Source: Orbilia blumenaviensis (taxonomy: Eukaryota; Ascomycota; Orbiliomycetes; Orbiliales; Orbiliaceae). Taken from it: DNA of 64,000 nucleotides. The notes below the pieces were generated by a model. It ran no database searches. It was given only the letters and a program-made list of their open reading frames with translations, and was not told where the DNA came from. The position numbers and the translations under genes are program-made. The stretch covers positions 1 through 64,000 of the forward strand of contig JAVHNS010000010.1 of NCBI GenBank assembly GCA_036872755.1, given 5' to 3'. This document shows, piece by piece, positions 25,101-36,346 of this stretch. Every line of letters starts with the position of its first letter. Positions within the stretch are counted from its first letter, which is position 1.

Positions 25101-28100
25101 AAACAATTTTAATCATAAATTTTTAAATAAATTTTAAACTATTTAATTATTTTTAATTAATTTATAAATACCCCTAAATTTATTATTTAAAAAGAAAAAA
25201 TTAAATTTAAAATTATTTCAATTACTTATAATTTAATTTTTTAAAAATATTATTAACTTTAAAATAATTTAATATTTAAAATTTATTTAAATTATAAAAA
25301 ATATTTTAATAAAAAACTTTTTTAAAAATATATATTTAAAAAAATTTATTATATCTATTTAATTTATATTAATTTTATATTATAAAATTCTAAAATTTAT
25401 TTATAATTTATTAATATAATAAAAAACTTTTTTATTAAAATAAATTTATTATTTACTTATAATTAAATTTTTTATAAATAAAAAGATTTTTTTATAAAAT
25501 ATTTAAATAATAAAAAGAAAATTTATAAAAAAAATTTTTTTAATTTTTTAATTATATTTTATAAAAATTAAAATAATAATAAAATTTTTATTTTTGAAAT
25601 TTATATTAATAATATAATTTTTATAAAATTTAAAAAAAAATAAATTTAATATATAAATTATTAAAAAAAAATTTATAATTAATATAAAAATTATAATTAT
25701 ATAATTTAAAATTGATTAAATTATAAATGTTTAAATTATTATATTATTTTTATTGTTAGATATATTAAATATAAATATATTAAAAATTAAAAATAGTTTT
25801 TTTTTAAGAAATATTAAAATGTTTTTTTTTATGTTAATAATAATTTTTATAAAATTAATTTTATAAAAAATTAGGAAATTTATTATAAAAAAATTAAAAA
25901 TATTAATTTTTTTATTATTTATAAATAAATAAAAAAAATTAAATATATTATTTTAAAATATTGGGAAATTATTTTAAATTATTATTTTTATAAAATTAAT
26001 TTCTTTAATATAAGATTTTATAATTATGTTTTTTATTTTTATAATTTTTATTATAATAAATAAAATTTTTATATTAAAAATCTTAATTTTATTTAATTTA
26101 TTTTTAATAATTCCAATATTTTTTTTTATTATAAAAAATATTTTTTTAAATATTTTTTTATAATTATTATTTAATTTTTAATTTATTAAAATATATATAT
26201 TATTTAATTTAACACAAATTATTAAAAAAAAATTGAAAAATATAATTAAAAAAATTATTATTACTTTACTACTAAAATTATATATATTACTAAATATAGT
26301 TTAATTAAAAAAATAAATTAATAATGTCAGTTTTATAGAAAATTAATAATTTATTTATTTTATAAAAAATATATTATTTTTATTAAAAATTTTTATGTGT
26401 TGGAAATTAAATTTAATAGAATATAGAATAATAATATATATATTATTAAAATTTTATTTTTAATAATTAATTTAATTTTAAATATTATTTTTAAAAAATT
26501 TATTTAAATTATGGATAAAACAATCTTATTTTATTTTATTTTCAATTTAAAATTATTAATTTTAAAAAAAAAATATTTTTAATTAAATTTAAAAAAATTT
26601 TTATATATTAATAAAATTAAATTTATTAATATTTATAAAAAAATAAATATAAAAAAAAAAAATTAAATAAATTTTAAAATTTAATATTACTTAAAAAATT
26701 TAAATTATATATTATTAAAAATAAATTATTTAAATAATTTTTTTTATAATTAATTAAAAATTATTTCTTTTTATTAATTAATATTAAGAAAAATTTTAAT
26801 ATATTTTTATTAGATTGTAAAGTAAAAAATTTATTTATTTATTTTAAAATTATTAAATAATTTAATTTATTTTATATTTAAAAATTTTAAAAAATATATA
26901 TTATTATTTTTAATAATAATTTTTTTAAAATAATTATTTATAAAATTATTTTTATTTTTTTTATAAATAAATATTTAAAAATAATTATAATAAATATTTT
27001 AAAAATTTTTTATAAATTAGTTTTTAAATTTTTTTAATTGGAAAAATATAATTTAAATATTAATTAAAAAATTTATTATTTTAAATTCTTAAGATGTGAT
27101 TATAAAAAAATTTATTTTAAAATTTATTATTAATTTATTTAATATATATTATAAAAAAAAATTAATAATTATTTCTAAAACAAATTTTATTTAATAAAAT
27201 ATATTTTTTTTAAAATATAAAAAATTAATAAAAAAAAAAAAAAATTACAAATTAAATTTTTAAAAATAATAAATTAATTTTTTAATTTTTAAATAAATAA
27301 AACTTTTTACCGAAAATTAATTAATTTATATACTATATTTTTTTAAAAAAAAAAATTTAATCAAAATCTTTATTTATATATATATATATATAAAAAAATT
27401 ATAATTTTATAAAAATATATTAATAAAAATTTTTATAATAAATTTATTTAACTTTTTAATTTATTTATAAAACATTTTATATTATTTATATTAAAATTTA
27501 ATAAAAAATTATAAATATATATTAATTATAAAAATTTAAATAATATTATAATTAAAAATATTAAATTTCTATTATTAATAAATAAATTTTTTAATTATTT
27601 AATAAATATAAATTACTTTATTAAATTAAATATTATTAATATTTATTATAATATTAAAATAAATTTAAAAAAAAAATAAAAAACAGTTTTTTAATATTGT
27701 TATAATTTATTTAAATATTTAATTATATTATTTAAATTAACTAATATATTAATTTTTTTTTAAATTTTTATAAATTATATATTTTAAAAATATATAAATA
27801 TTATTTATATTATTTATTTAAATAACATTTTAATTTTTAATAAAATATTAGGAAAATATAAACAAAATATTAACACAATATTAAAATTTTTTTAAAATTA
27901 TAATTTATACATAATATTAAATAAATTAAAATTTACTATCACTAAATATAAATTCTTAAAAATTATAATTATTTTAAATAAAATTAAAATAAATTTAAAG
28001 AAAGTTTAAATTATTTAAAATTAATTTTTCTTTAAGAATATTAAAAAAATATAATTATTTCTTAAATTTTATAATTATTATTAACAATTTATTTAAAAAT

Positions 28101-31100
28101 ATAGTTTTATATTAGTAATATTTTCCAAATTTATTAAAAAATAATTAAAATTTAAAATAATATTTGAAAAAATTTAAATTTTTAAAATTTTTAAAAAATC
28201 TTTTATTTTTATTTTTATTTTTAAACTTTATAATCTAAAATTATTTATTAAAATTAAAATTAATATTTTTATAATAATATTAAAAGTTTATTTATTCTAA
28301 TTTTATAAAAATAAATAATAATATTTTATTATTTATATTTTTTACAAATTTAATATAATATAATTATAATATATTATTCATAATAAAAAATTAATAATTA
28401 TTATAAAAACATATTAAAAATAATATATTTACTTTTAAAATAAAAAAGTTTTTATTATTTTATTTAATTATAAAAACTTTACTTATTTTTTAATTATAAA
28501 AAAATTTAATAAATAATAAATTTAATAATAAAAACTTTTTAATAAATATAATATAAAAATAATACATTTAAAAAAAAAAAAAAAATTTTTATTAATATAA
28601 TAAATAAAAAATCAAATTTTATTAAAAATATTAAACTTAATAAAAAAATAATTTTCAAATATAATAATATTAAAAACCAAATTTTTATTAATAAATCTTT
28701 AAATTTAATAAAATATAATATTAAAAATAATTTTTAATAGAAAATTTTTAAAATTTATAAACAAAATTTTATTATATAATAAATCTTAAAAAAAAAAAAT
28801 ATACCCCCTCATTTTAAATTAATTAATAAAATTATTATATTTTAAAATTTATTTTACATTTTAATTAAAAAATTTTAAAAAAAACTCATTTTTTTACATT
28901 ATAATTATTTAATTTATAATTATCTAAAAATTAATTGTATTTAAAAACTTATTATAAAAATTTATTTTTAATTTTAAATAAAAAAATAAATTAAAAAATA
29001 TATTAAAATTTACAATCTTTATTATAGAAATAAATTTAATTGATATAAATTTTATAAAATTTTTTAATTATACAATATACTAAATATATTTTTCAAAATT
29101 ATTATTTATAATTTTATATAAAAAATATTTGTAATATAAAATTTTTTTATTAACAAATTATATAATAAAATATTAATTATTATAAATAAATTAATAAAAA
29201 TTATTATTTTTATTTTATAAAATAATTAATAAAAAGTTAAAAAATTATAATAAATTTATTATAATCATATTTTTTTTAAATATAAAATTTAATAAAAATA
29301 TATTTTTAATTATAATTTTTTTTTTATAAATAAATATTAATAATTAATTATAAATTAAATTAATATTAAATTAAATATTATAATTAAAAATTATACTCAA
29401 ATAAATAAAATTTTTAAAAAACTTATCCAAATTTTTAAAATTTATTTTTAAAATTTTTTAAATTATATCCAAAATAATTAAATATTTTTTTCATTTATAA
29501 TAAAATTTATTTATAATATTTTTTAATATTTAATTACTAAATACATCTTATATAAAATATTAAAAAAATAAATATTTAAAATTATTTTTCTCCCTTTTAT
29601 ACTAAAAAAAATTATTTTTAAAATTAAAAAATATATAAAATTAATAAAAAATATTTATAATATTTTTATAAAAAATTTTTAATTCTTACAAAAAAAAATG
29701 AGTTATTATTATAATAAATAATAAAAAAAAATTTTAAATTTTAAAAAAAAAATAAAACATACTTATTTATACAAAATTTAAAAACCAAACACCCTAATAA
29801 AAAATTTAATTTTTAAAAATTTAATTTATATATAATTAAAAAAAAATTTAAAAAATATTATTTTAAATTTAATATATCTAAATTAATATAAATATATAAA
29901 ATATTTTATATTTTAATTTTAAAAATTTTTTTTTTAAAATTTAAAAAAAATTTAAATAAAATTAAAATTAAATATAATAATTATATAAAATACAAAATTA
30001 AAAGAATTTTTAATAAATTTAATAATAATAATAAATATTTTATTTATTAAATTATTTTTCATAAACCAAAAAATAATTTTTAATAATCAAAAAAAAATAT
30101 TTTATTATAAATTATATAAGATTATTTTAAAAATAAAAACCTATTTTATCAATTTAATATTTCTACACTTAAATAAAAACAAGGAAAATTTAAAAAAAAT
30201 AAAAATTAATATATTTTGTAAATTTTTGATTTATAAGGATATAATTTTTTTATTTAATTAATTTCTATATTTATGAATTTTTTTTATAAATATTTATTTT
30301 TATAAATATATAATTTGAATAGATATTTACAATATTGTTTGTTTATTTTCTTAATTAATAAAACCCTGTATTTTAGTAGTGTTAATAAGTGATTGTGTAG
30401 AAGTTATATTAATAGAGTGATATTATGAATTATTGGAGTTAATGATTTAACACAAATTATAATAAGATAATAAAGCATAATTTAATTTAAAAATAAAAAG
30501 TTACAAATATATAATAAAAAATTAACCAAAATTTCAAATAACACTTTAAAAAAGTTTTTTTATAAAAAATACAAGATAATTTTCATTTTATTTAATAAAA
30601 AGATTTATCACATTTATTGGGATATTATAAAAAAAATAAAATATTTTATTAAACATTGATAAATTTTTATTAACTTTTTTTTTAATAATTAGATTATTTT
30701 CAAATATCATATCATTTTCTATAATTTTTTATTTTTTATAAAAAAATTTTTTTTAATATTTTTATATAATTATTGAAATTTTAGTAAATTGATGTTTTAA
30801 TTTAATTATAATAATATTAAACTTAATTAAAAATTCTATAAGTTTTATTTAATTTTCAATAACTTTTTAATATATTATTTTATATTAAATAAAATTTTTT
30901 TTTAATTTTTTAAATTTTTTATTTTAAATTTTTATAATACAATCTATTAAAAATTTTAAATTAAAAATATTTTATAAAATAAAAAAAAATAAAAATTATT
31001 TATAAAAAATTATATTATATTTTCTTACTTTATTTTATCTATAATAGATTTCATATTTAATATTTTTTTTAATATAATACAAACATAATTATTTATAATA

Positions 31101-31557
31101 TAATATAAATACAAAATTATAATTTTTAAATTTTTTAATTTAAACCATTTAAAAAAAATAACTTTTTTTTATTTTATTTAAATATAATTTTTTAATTTTT
31201 TTTTAAATTTTTAAATTATATTTTATTACATAATTAAAATAAAAAATTTAATATTTATTTATATATATAAAAAAATATTTTATAATTTAAATTTTAAAAT
31301 TTAATTATAATATAAATTATAATTATTTATATTTAATTTTATTTACATAAATATATAATATAATTACAAAAAATTATATCTTCAGACATATAATTTCTTA
31401 TATATAAATTTCTTTTAAATAATTTTTTTACATAATACAATTTTATAAATAAATTTTATATAAAAATCTTATATTAAATTTTATTAAATTTTTTTTTTAT
31501 AAAAAAATTCTGTATAAAAATTTTTTTTTTAAAAAATTTTCTTAAAAAAAAAAATAA
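25101..31557 (+). mobile_element. Internal region of retroelement B, 3' side
   Basis: The first 2.7 kb is collinear with copy C (62834-64000), and the last 0.5 kb with copy A (1-497). This should hold most of the pol region by length, but stops are so dense that no motif can be trusted. A G-containing island at about 30360-30470 translates as KPCILVVLISDCVEVILIE followed by stop-broken sequence. It is unidentified and the best-preserved piece. The region ends in an A-rich tract (31544-31557) that could be the decayed polypurine tract. Confidence 0.65.
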
Positions 31558-32118
31558 TATTATGATTAATTATATTAAATATATTTTAATATATTAAATA
31601 TAAATTTATTTAATTTTAAATTTAATTTACAAATCAAATTTATAATATAAATATTTAAATTATAAATTTAAAAATAAATTAAATTAAAATTAAATTATTT
31701 ACAAATATATTATACTAATAATATATTTTCAAAATAAATTATATAAAAAATATTATATATAATTTAATATATTATATATATATAATACCCATTTAAATAT
31801 ATAATATTTAAATTTATAAATAATTTACATTTATATAAATAATATTTATATAAGAATTTTTAAATAATAACAATTTTAAAATTTTTTTTTAAATTTTATT
31901 AATTAATTTATTAATATTTAATATATTTTATTTATTATTTTTATTTATTGAATTTAATATATCCTTATTAAGAATTACATTATTTAATATTTTTATATTT
32001 AATTTAATTTATTTTAAAAAAATAATTTGAATATTTTAAATTGAGAATACAATTAATTAAAGAATGTTAGACTGTTTTAGGAATTTCTTATTTGGGAAAT
32101 ACCCGGGACAGGTGTAAC
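31558..32118 (+). repeat. 3' LTR of copy B
   Basis: It starts tattatgattaatt, aligning base for base with TGTCACGGCCAGCC by transitions only. It is heavily mutated up to about 32040. The last 65 bases are well preserved and end gggacaggtgtaac. The two LTRs of B differ far more at the 5' side than at the 3' side. Confidence 0.85.
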
Positions 32119-32334
32119 ACTTTTATTAAAATTAATTTTTTTAATTTTTTAGTAATTTTTTATTAAAATTTGAAAATAATACTAAAATTTCAAAAATCCT
32201 ATACAAATTTATATAACAAAAATTAAAAAAAAAAAATGTTTAAATTTGCTAAAAATAACACATTTTTTAACAGATCTCATATACACACCTCACGTTAGTT
32301 TAACTCTAACTCTTCTATAATACTACAGTCCGGT
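32119..32334 (-). mobile_element. Helentron-like element H1, 5' end
   Basis: On the minus strand it starts ACCGGACTGTAG, the mutated GCCCGACTGCAG end, and matches the first 220 bp of H4 (about 42983-43214), including acagatctcatat and caaaaatcctatacaaattt. It directly follows the ACTTT duplication of retroelement B and so continues the segment that ends at 1642. Confidence 0.75.
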
Positions 32335-32614
32335 ATTTAAATTAAAAAGTGTAAATTATTTTAATAAAAAAAAATAAAAATTTTTTTTTTTAATATTTTA
32401 TTATTTTATAAATATAAATATATTTAAGAAAATTAAAATAATTAATTTCTTTCATTGTTATAATACCAAATTTAAAAAAATTAGATTTATTAAATAAATT
32501 AATTTAATAAAATAAAATTTGGAAGTAGTTGATTTAATAGATTGGGATGATAATTTTGGTGATGAATTATTAGATAAAATTTCTATAATAAAAATAAGAG
32601 GGGTGGTTATAGTG

Positions 32615-32709
32615 ATCAAATAAAAAGAAAAGGAGGGAAAGAGTAAGAGTGAAGGAAAAGAAAGAGAAGAAAAAAAAAAAAAGAAAAAAAAAAGAAAAAA
32701 GAAAAAAAA
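32615..32709 (+). repeat. Purine-rich tract
   Basis: About 95 bases nearly free of pyrimidines, from aaaaagaaaaggagggaaag through a GAAA/A run. It ends before tctaaaccat. Confidence 0.8.
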
Positions 32710-32800
32710 ATCTAAACCATATATTAAACTTAATTAATTCTTTTTTTAGAATTTGATTAAATATTTAAATAAAAATAATAATATTACTAATTTTCTTAGT

Positions 32801-32826
32801 ATTTGATGAAAAAAACTTCATCAAAT
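32801..32826 (+). other. Perfect 10-bp hairpin
   Basis: ATTTGATGAA (32801-32810), the loop aaaaac, and TTCATCAAAT (32817-32826) pair perfectly. A chance 10-bp perfect stem containing G/C pairs is not expected often in DNA this poor in G and C. No element border could be tied to it. Confidence 0.7.
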
Positions 32827-33087
32827 CTCTAATTAAAATTGTTTACAATTTTATAAATCCTAACTATTAATTTAAATAAACTTTTAATAATATAATCTTC
32901 AAACTTTATAAAAATCAGTTGTAGATTTTATTTTATGTTAATAAATGGACTAGGTGTAAATTTTTAAGAAAAAAACTAAAAAAAAGTTTGGGTAGAAATA
33001 GGTTTGTTATTATCACTACAACAGCAACAACTATAATTTTAAATTTAATTATTAATTAAAATTTTTTTAGTAACAATAATTTTTTTC

Positions 33088-33262
33088 TCCACCTCCTTTT
33101 TCTTTTTTTTTTTTCTTTTTTTTTTCTTTTATTTTATTTTTTTTTTAATTGTAGTTGCAGTTTTCTCTCTTTCTTTCTTCTTTTTTATTTCTTTTTTTCT
33201 TTTTATTTTTTATTTTTTTTTATTTTTTTTTTTATTTTCTTTTTTATTTTCTTTTTTTTGTT
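33088..33262 (+). repeat. Pyrimidine-rich tract
   Basis: Long C/T run (ctccacctcctttttctttt onward), broken near 33150 by attgtagttgcag. It is the strand complement in type of the purine tract 400 bp earlier. Confidence 0.8.
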
Positions 33263-34140
33263 ATTGTTATTTCCATTCTTCTTATACATTATATTTATAT
33301 AATATATTTTATATTCTATTTTAAAACAATTTAATTTCTACTAGTAATTTTGTAAATATTTTCAACCCACAATTATTTTATAACATTTTTTTTTTTTTTT
33401 TATAAATATTAAATTTTTAAAATTAATATTTTTAACTATTTTAACTTTAAAATTTTTTATAATTTTGTTAATAAAATATAAATATTTTATTTATTATAAA
33501 AGAAAATAAGTAATATATTTATTTAATTTTATTTATTTAAATAATTTTAAATAATTTTTTTATATTAATTTATGATTATATTTAAATAATTTAAAATTAA
33601 ATTTTTTTAAAATTTAATAATAATAAATAATATAATTAAAATAAAAATATAAAATATTTATTTATTTTTTTATTTTTTTAATAAAACATCTATATTATTA
33701 TTATTTTTTTATTATATAAAAAAAATTTTCTTATTATTTATCAAATAAAAATTTTTTTTATTTATTTACTTTAAATATAAATTTACTCTTGAGACAAAGG
33801 GTGAGGTTGCAAAACTGTCAGCGAATAATGTGAAAACGGTTCGCAGGTTGTTACACTATTTTACAAACCATTTTTCAATTTCTTCACTATTTAAAAAATA
33901 ATTTAAAAACGATTTACTAGTTTTTTTATAATTTTTTTATTGTTTTCAAAACCATTTTTCAAATAATAAGAAGACTGTTTTTAAAGCAGTTGTTTGACAA
34001 TTTTCTGACAGTTTTCTAACAGTTTTGTTACGGTTTTGTTGCAATTTTATTGCGGTTTTAACAATTGTTTTTATAATAGTTTACAGATCATTCGCAGATC
34101 ATTTTTATAACATATTACTGTAATCTTAGCCAATTTAATT

Positions 34141-34204
34141 AAATAAATTAAATAAATTAAATAAATTAAATAAATTAAATAAATTAAATAAATTAAATAA
34201 ATTA
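34141..34204 (+). repeat. 9-bp tandem array (AAATAAATT)
   Basis: About seven units of aaataaatt with no variation, inside M1. Confidence 0.85.
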
Positions 34205-34433
34205 AATTAAACAGTAGTTATGTGACCATTTTCGCCGTCTTAACTTACTTTTTTTATTTTAATTTAAATCTAATTTAGTTTTTGTATGCAAATTGGTCAT
34301 GTGAAACATACAAAAATAACTTTAAAATTTATTTTTAAAATTATCTATTTTTAATAATTATTTTACTTTGAACTTCTTTTTTAATCTGTTATTATTCTAC
34401 TACTTTACTAGTTAGTTGTTTTATTAGTTGCTG

Positions 34434-34722
34434 TTCTAGTTGCTAACTTACTAAGTCCTCCACTAGCTGTCTTACTAGTTGCTTTGCTAACTGCTGTATT
34501 AGCTGCCGTACTAACTGCTGTACTAGCTGCCATACTAGCTGCCATACTAGCTGCCGTATTAGCTGCCGTACTAGCTGCCGTGCTAGCTGCCGTGCTAGCT
34601 GTTCTATTAGCTGTTCTTGTTCTATTATTAACTGTTCTTGTTCTATTATTAGTTGTTCTTATTCTATTAGCTATTCTTGTTCTATTAGCTGTTCTTGTTC
34701 TATTAGTTGTTTTATTAACTAT
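34434..34722 (+). repeat. Minisatellites of M1: 12-bp TAGCTGCCGTAC, then 18-bp units
   Basis: About 34483-34612 repeats a 12-bp unit tagctgccgtac with C/T and A/G variants (tgccatactag, tgccgtgctag). About 34613-34710 repeats an 18-bp unit tctattagctgttcttgt. The frame stays open because both periods are multiples of three. M2 carries the complementary unit. Confidence 0.85.
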
Positions 34723-34887
34723 TAAGTGATCTGCTGTAAATTATGTGTTGTAATCAACATAAATCAATAAAATCACAACAAAACCATTAAAAAACTGTTA
34801 TAAAACTGTTAGAAAATTATTAGAAAAACCATTCGCTCATCGTTTTTAAGTAATATGACTGTTGGGCCACTGTTATGCTACTGTAAT

Positions 34888-34975
34888 ACAGCTGTTATAC
34901 AGTTGTTATATAGCTGTTATACAACTGTTATATAATTGTTATATAACTGTTATATAATTGTTATATAACCGCCAT
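34888..34975 (+). repeat. 11-bp tandem array (ACAGCTGTTAT)
   Basis: Eight units of 11 bp, from acagctgttat to the last, ataaccgccat. Variation among units is transitions only. Confidence 0.85.
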
Positions 34976-35060
34976 ATCACCGTCTTGTAACTACAAAACT
35001 ATTTGCCGGTTTTCTGACCGTCTTGCAACTGTTTTGCTAGAATATGCTTTTTCTCAAGAA

Positions 35061-35982
35061 TAATATAACAAAATTAATTAATATCACATTCAAGAAAAAA
35101 TATTAATATATTTAAAATTTTACTTTTTATTTACATTTTTATTATTACTTAAATAATTAAAAAATATATATTAATTTATAAATTTTATTTTTATTTTATT
35201 TATATTTATATTTCATTTCTATATATATACCCATTTATAATTGTATCCCATAAATCTAAATTGTTAAATTATTACTAATAAATTTGAAAATTATTATAAC
35301 TTATTATTTATTTAAAATATTTAAAAAAACTATTATTAATTATTTAAAACAACATTAAAAATAATAAATTTAATTATTTAATTAGTTTTTAATGAATAAT
35401 TAAATATAAATTTTAATTAAGCAATTAATATTAATATCTATTAAATATTTAATAATCAACTTTATTCCCAAAAAAATAAAAAACAATTAAAATTTAAATA
35501 ATATTTTTTTAATTACAAACAAATTTAACAATATTTTATTTTTTTATTATTTATAGAACAAAATCTTTAAAAACAAAATTTTTAATAATTTAAAAATTAA
35601 AAATATTACTAATATTTTTAATAAATTTAATATAAATAATTATGAAGAAGTTAAAATTAAAAATATATTTAAAAATCATATCAATAATACTAAAATTAAT
35701 CTCAAAAATATTAAAGTAATTTTAATTATATTTTAGAATTTTAATTTAAAATTTTTCTAAAATTAACAAACTAATTTTTTTTTTATTTTTAAATTATATG
35801 ATTTTTTTTCTAATTTTTATAACCTTTTTATTTTTAAATTTATTTTTTTTTTTAATATTTTTAAAAATGAAGATGATAAGGTTTTTGAAAAAAAAAATAT
35901 TTAAAATAATAAAAATAATAAAATTTTTAAATATTTTATTATATAAATAATAAAAAAAATTTTAATTTAAATTAGATTAAAT
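35061..35982. other. AT-rich interval, no gene seen
   Basis: Uniform AT-rich sequence. A stop-free run of about 60 codons without ATG around 35556-35736 (Asn/Lys/Ile-rich) is within chance for this composition. I see no repeat or element end. Confidence 0.5.
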
Positions 35983-36346
35983 GCCCGACTGCAGTATTGC
36001 AGGAGGGTTGGAGTTAAACTTGCGCGAAGCGCGATTTATACCAGATCTGCCAAAAAATATATTATTTTTAATGAACTTAAAATTTTTTTTTTTTAAATTT
36101 TTGTTATATAAATTTGTATAATATTTTTCAAATCTTAACACTTTTTTCAATCTTAATATTTTTATAATCTCATCGAAACTAGGTTTTAAAAAATTTTTAT
36201 CTATAAATTAAGTTTTGTTTATAACCTAAATTTTATCTTTAAAATTTAAATATCTTTTTATTATAAATAAAAATGCACTATTATTTGTATAATCGGATCT
36301 GATTTAGCTACAGTCGGGTTTAAGTGTTGTGCAGTGGCCTCCTAGT
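35983..36346 (+). mobile_element. Short Helentron-like element H3 (364 bp)
   Basis: GCCCGACTGCAGTATTGCAG at the 5' end and cagtcgggtttaagtgttgt...CTAGT at the 3' end, flanked by T on each side. It keeps about 300 bp of the 5' end and 40-60 bp of the 3' end of the family, so it is an internal-deletion derivative with both termini. The first 80 bases are well preserved; the middle is mutated. Confidence 0.7.

Larger units (their letters stand above)
1643..32118 (+). mobile_element. LTR retroelement family 1, copy B: full length, carrying nested T1 and T2
   Basis: Two LTRs of about 560 bp (1643-13814, interrupted by T1, and 31558-32118) flank an internal region interrupted by T2. With the inserts removed the element is about 9.03 kb, of which 7.9 kb is internal, a normal size for a Ty3 or Ty1-type retroelement. 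ACTTT at 1638-1642 and 32119-32123 is the target duplication; if the LTR is read as ending in CA, the duplication is CTTT. The internal region is so mutated that I cannot recognise gag, protease, reverse transcriptase or integrase, so the superfamily is undetermined. Orientation is taken from the purine tract before 31558. The target was H1, whose sequence continues on both sides. Confidence 0.8.
32335..33785. other. AT-rich interval with purine and pyrimidine tracts, no gene
   Basis: No intact frame. A short one at about 32521-32619 reads EVVDLIDWDDNFGDELLDK and then loses coherence; it resembles no family I know. The interval also holds a purine tract, a perfect hairpin and a pyrimidine tract, listed separately. 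No transposon end was found, although the G content near 32516-32660 is higher than its surroundings. Confidence 0.5.
33786..35060 (+). mobile_element. TA-flanked inverted-repeat element M1 (1.28 kb)
   Basis: The left end CTCTTGAGACAAAG and right end (complement TTCTTGAGAAAAAG) form a terminal inverted repeat of about 14 bp. TA stands at 33784-33785 and 35061-35062. The interior is GC-richer than anything else in the window and made of repeats: many copies of aaaactgtta/aaaaccgttt-type motifs on both strands, a 9-bp array, 12-bp and 18-bp minisatellites, and an 11-bp array. A translated open frame over 34484-34729 (Leu/Ala/Val repeats) is only the minisatellite read in one frame. There is no transposase, so this is a non-autonomous element. 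The TA duplication is compatible with Tc1/mariner-type mobilisation; the family is not identified. Confidence 0.7.

Noticed and set aside
34484..34729. 81-codon Leu/Ala/Val repeat frame
   Set aside because: Translation of 12-bp and 18-bp minisatellites in M1; periods divisible by three keep it open without selection.
35556..35736. Stop-free stretch of about 60 codons (NKIFKNKIFNNLKIK...)
   Set aside because: No ATG, no domain, and length within chance expectation for this composition.
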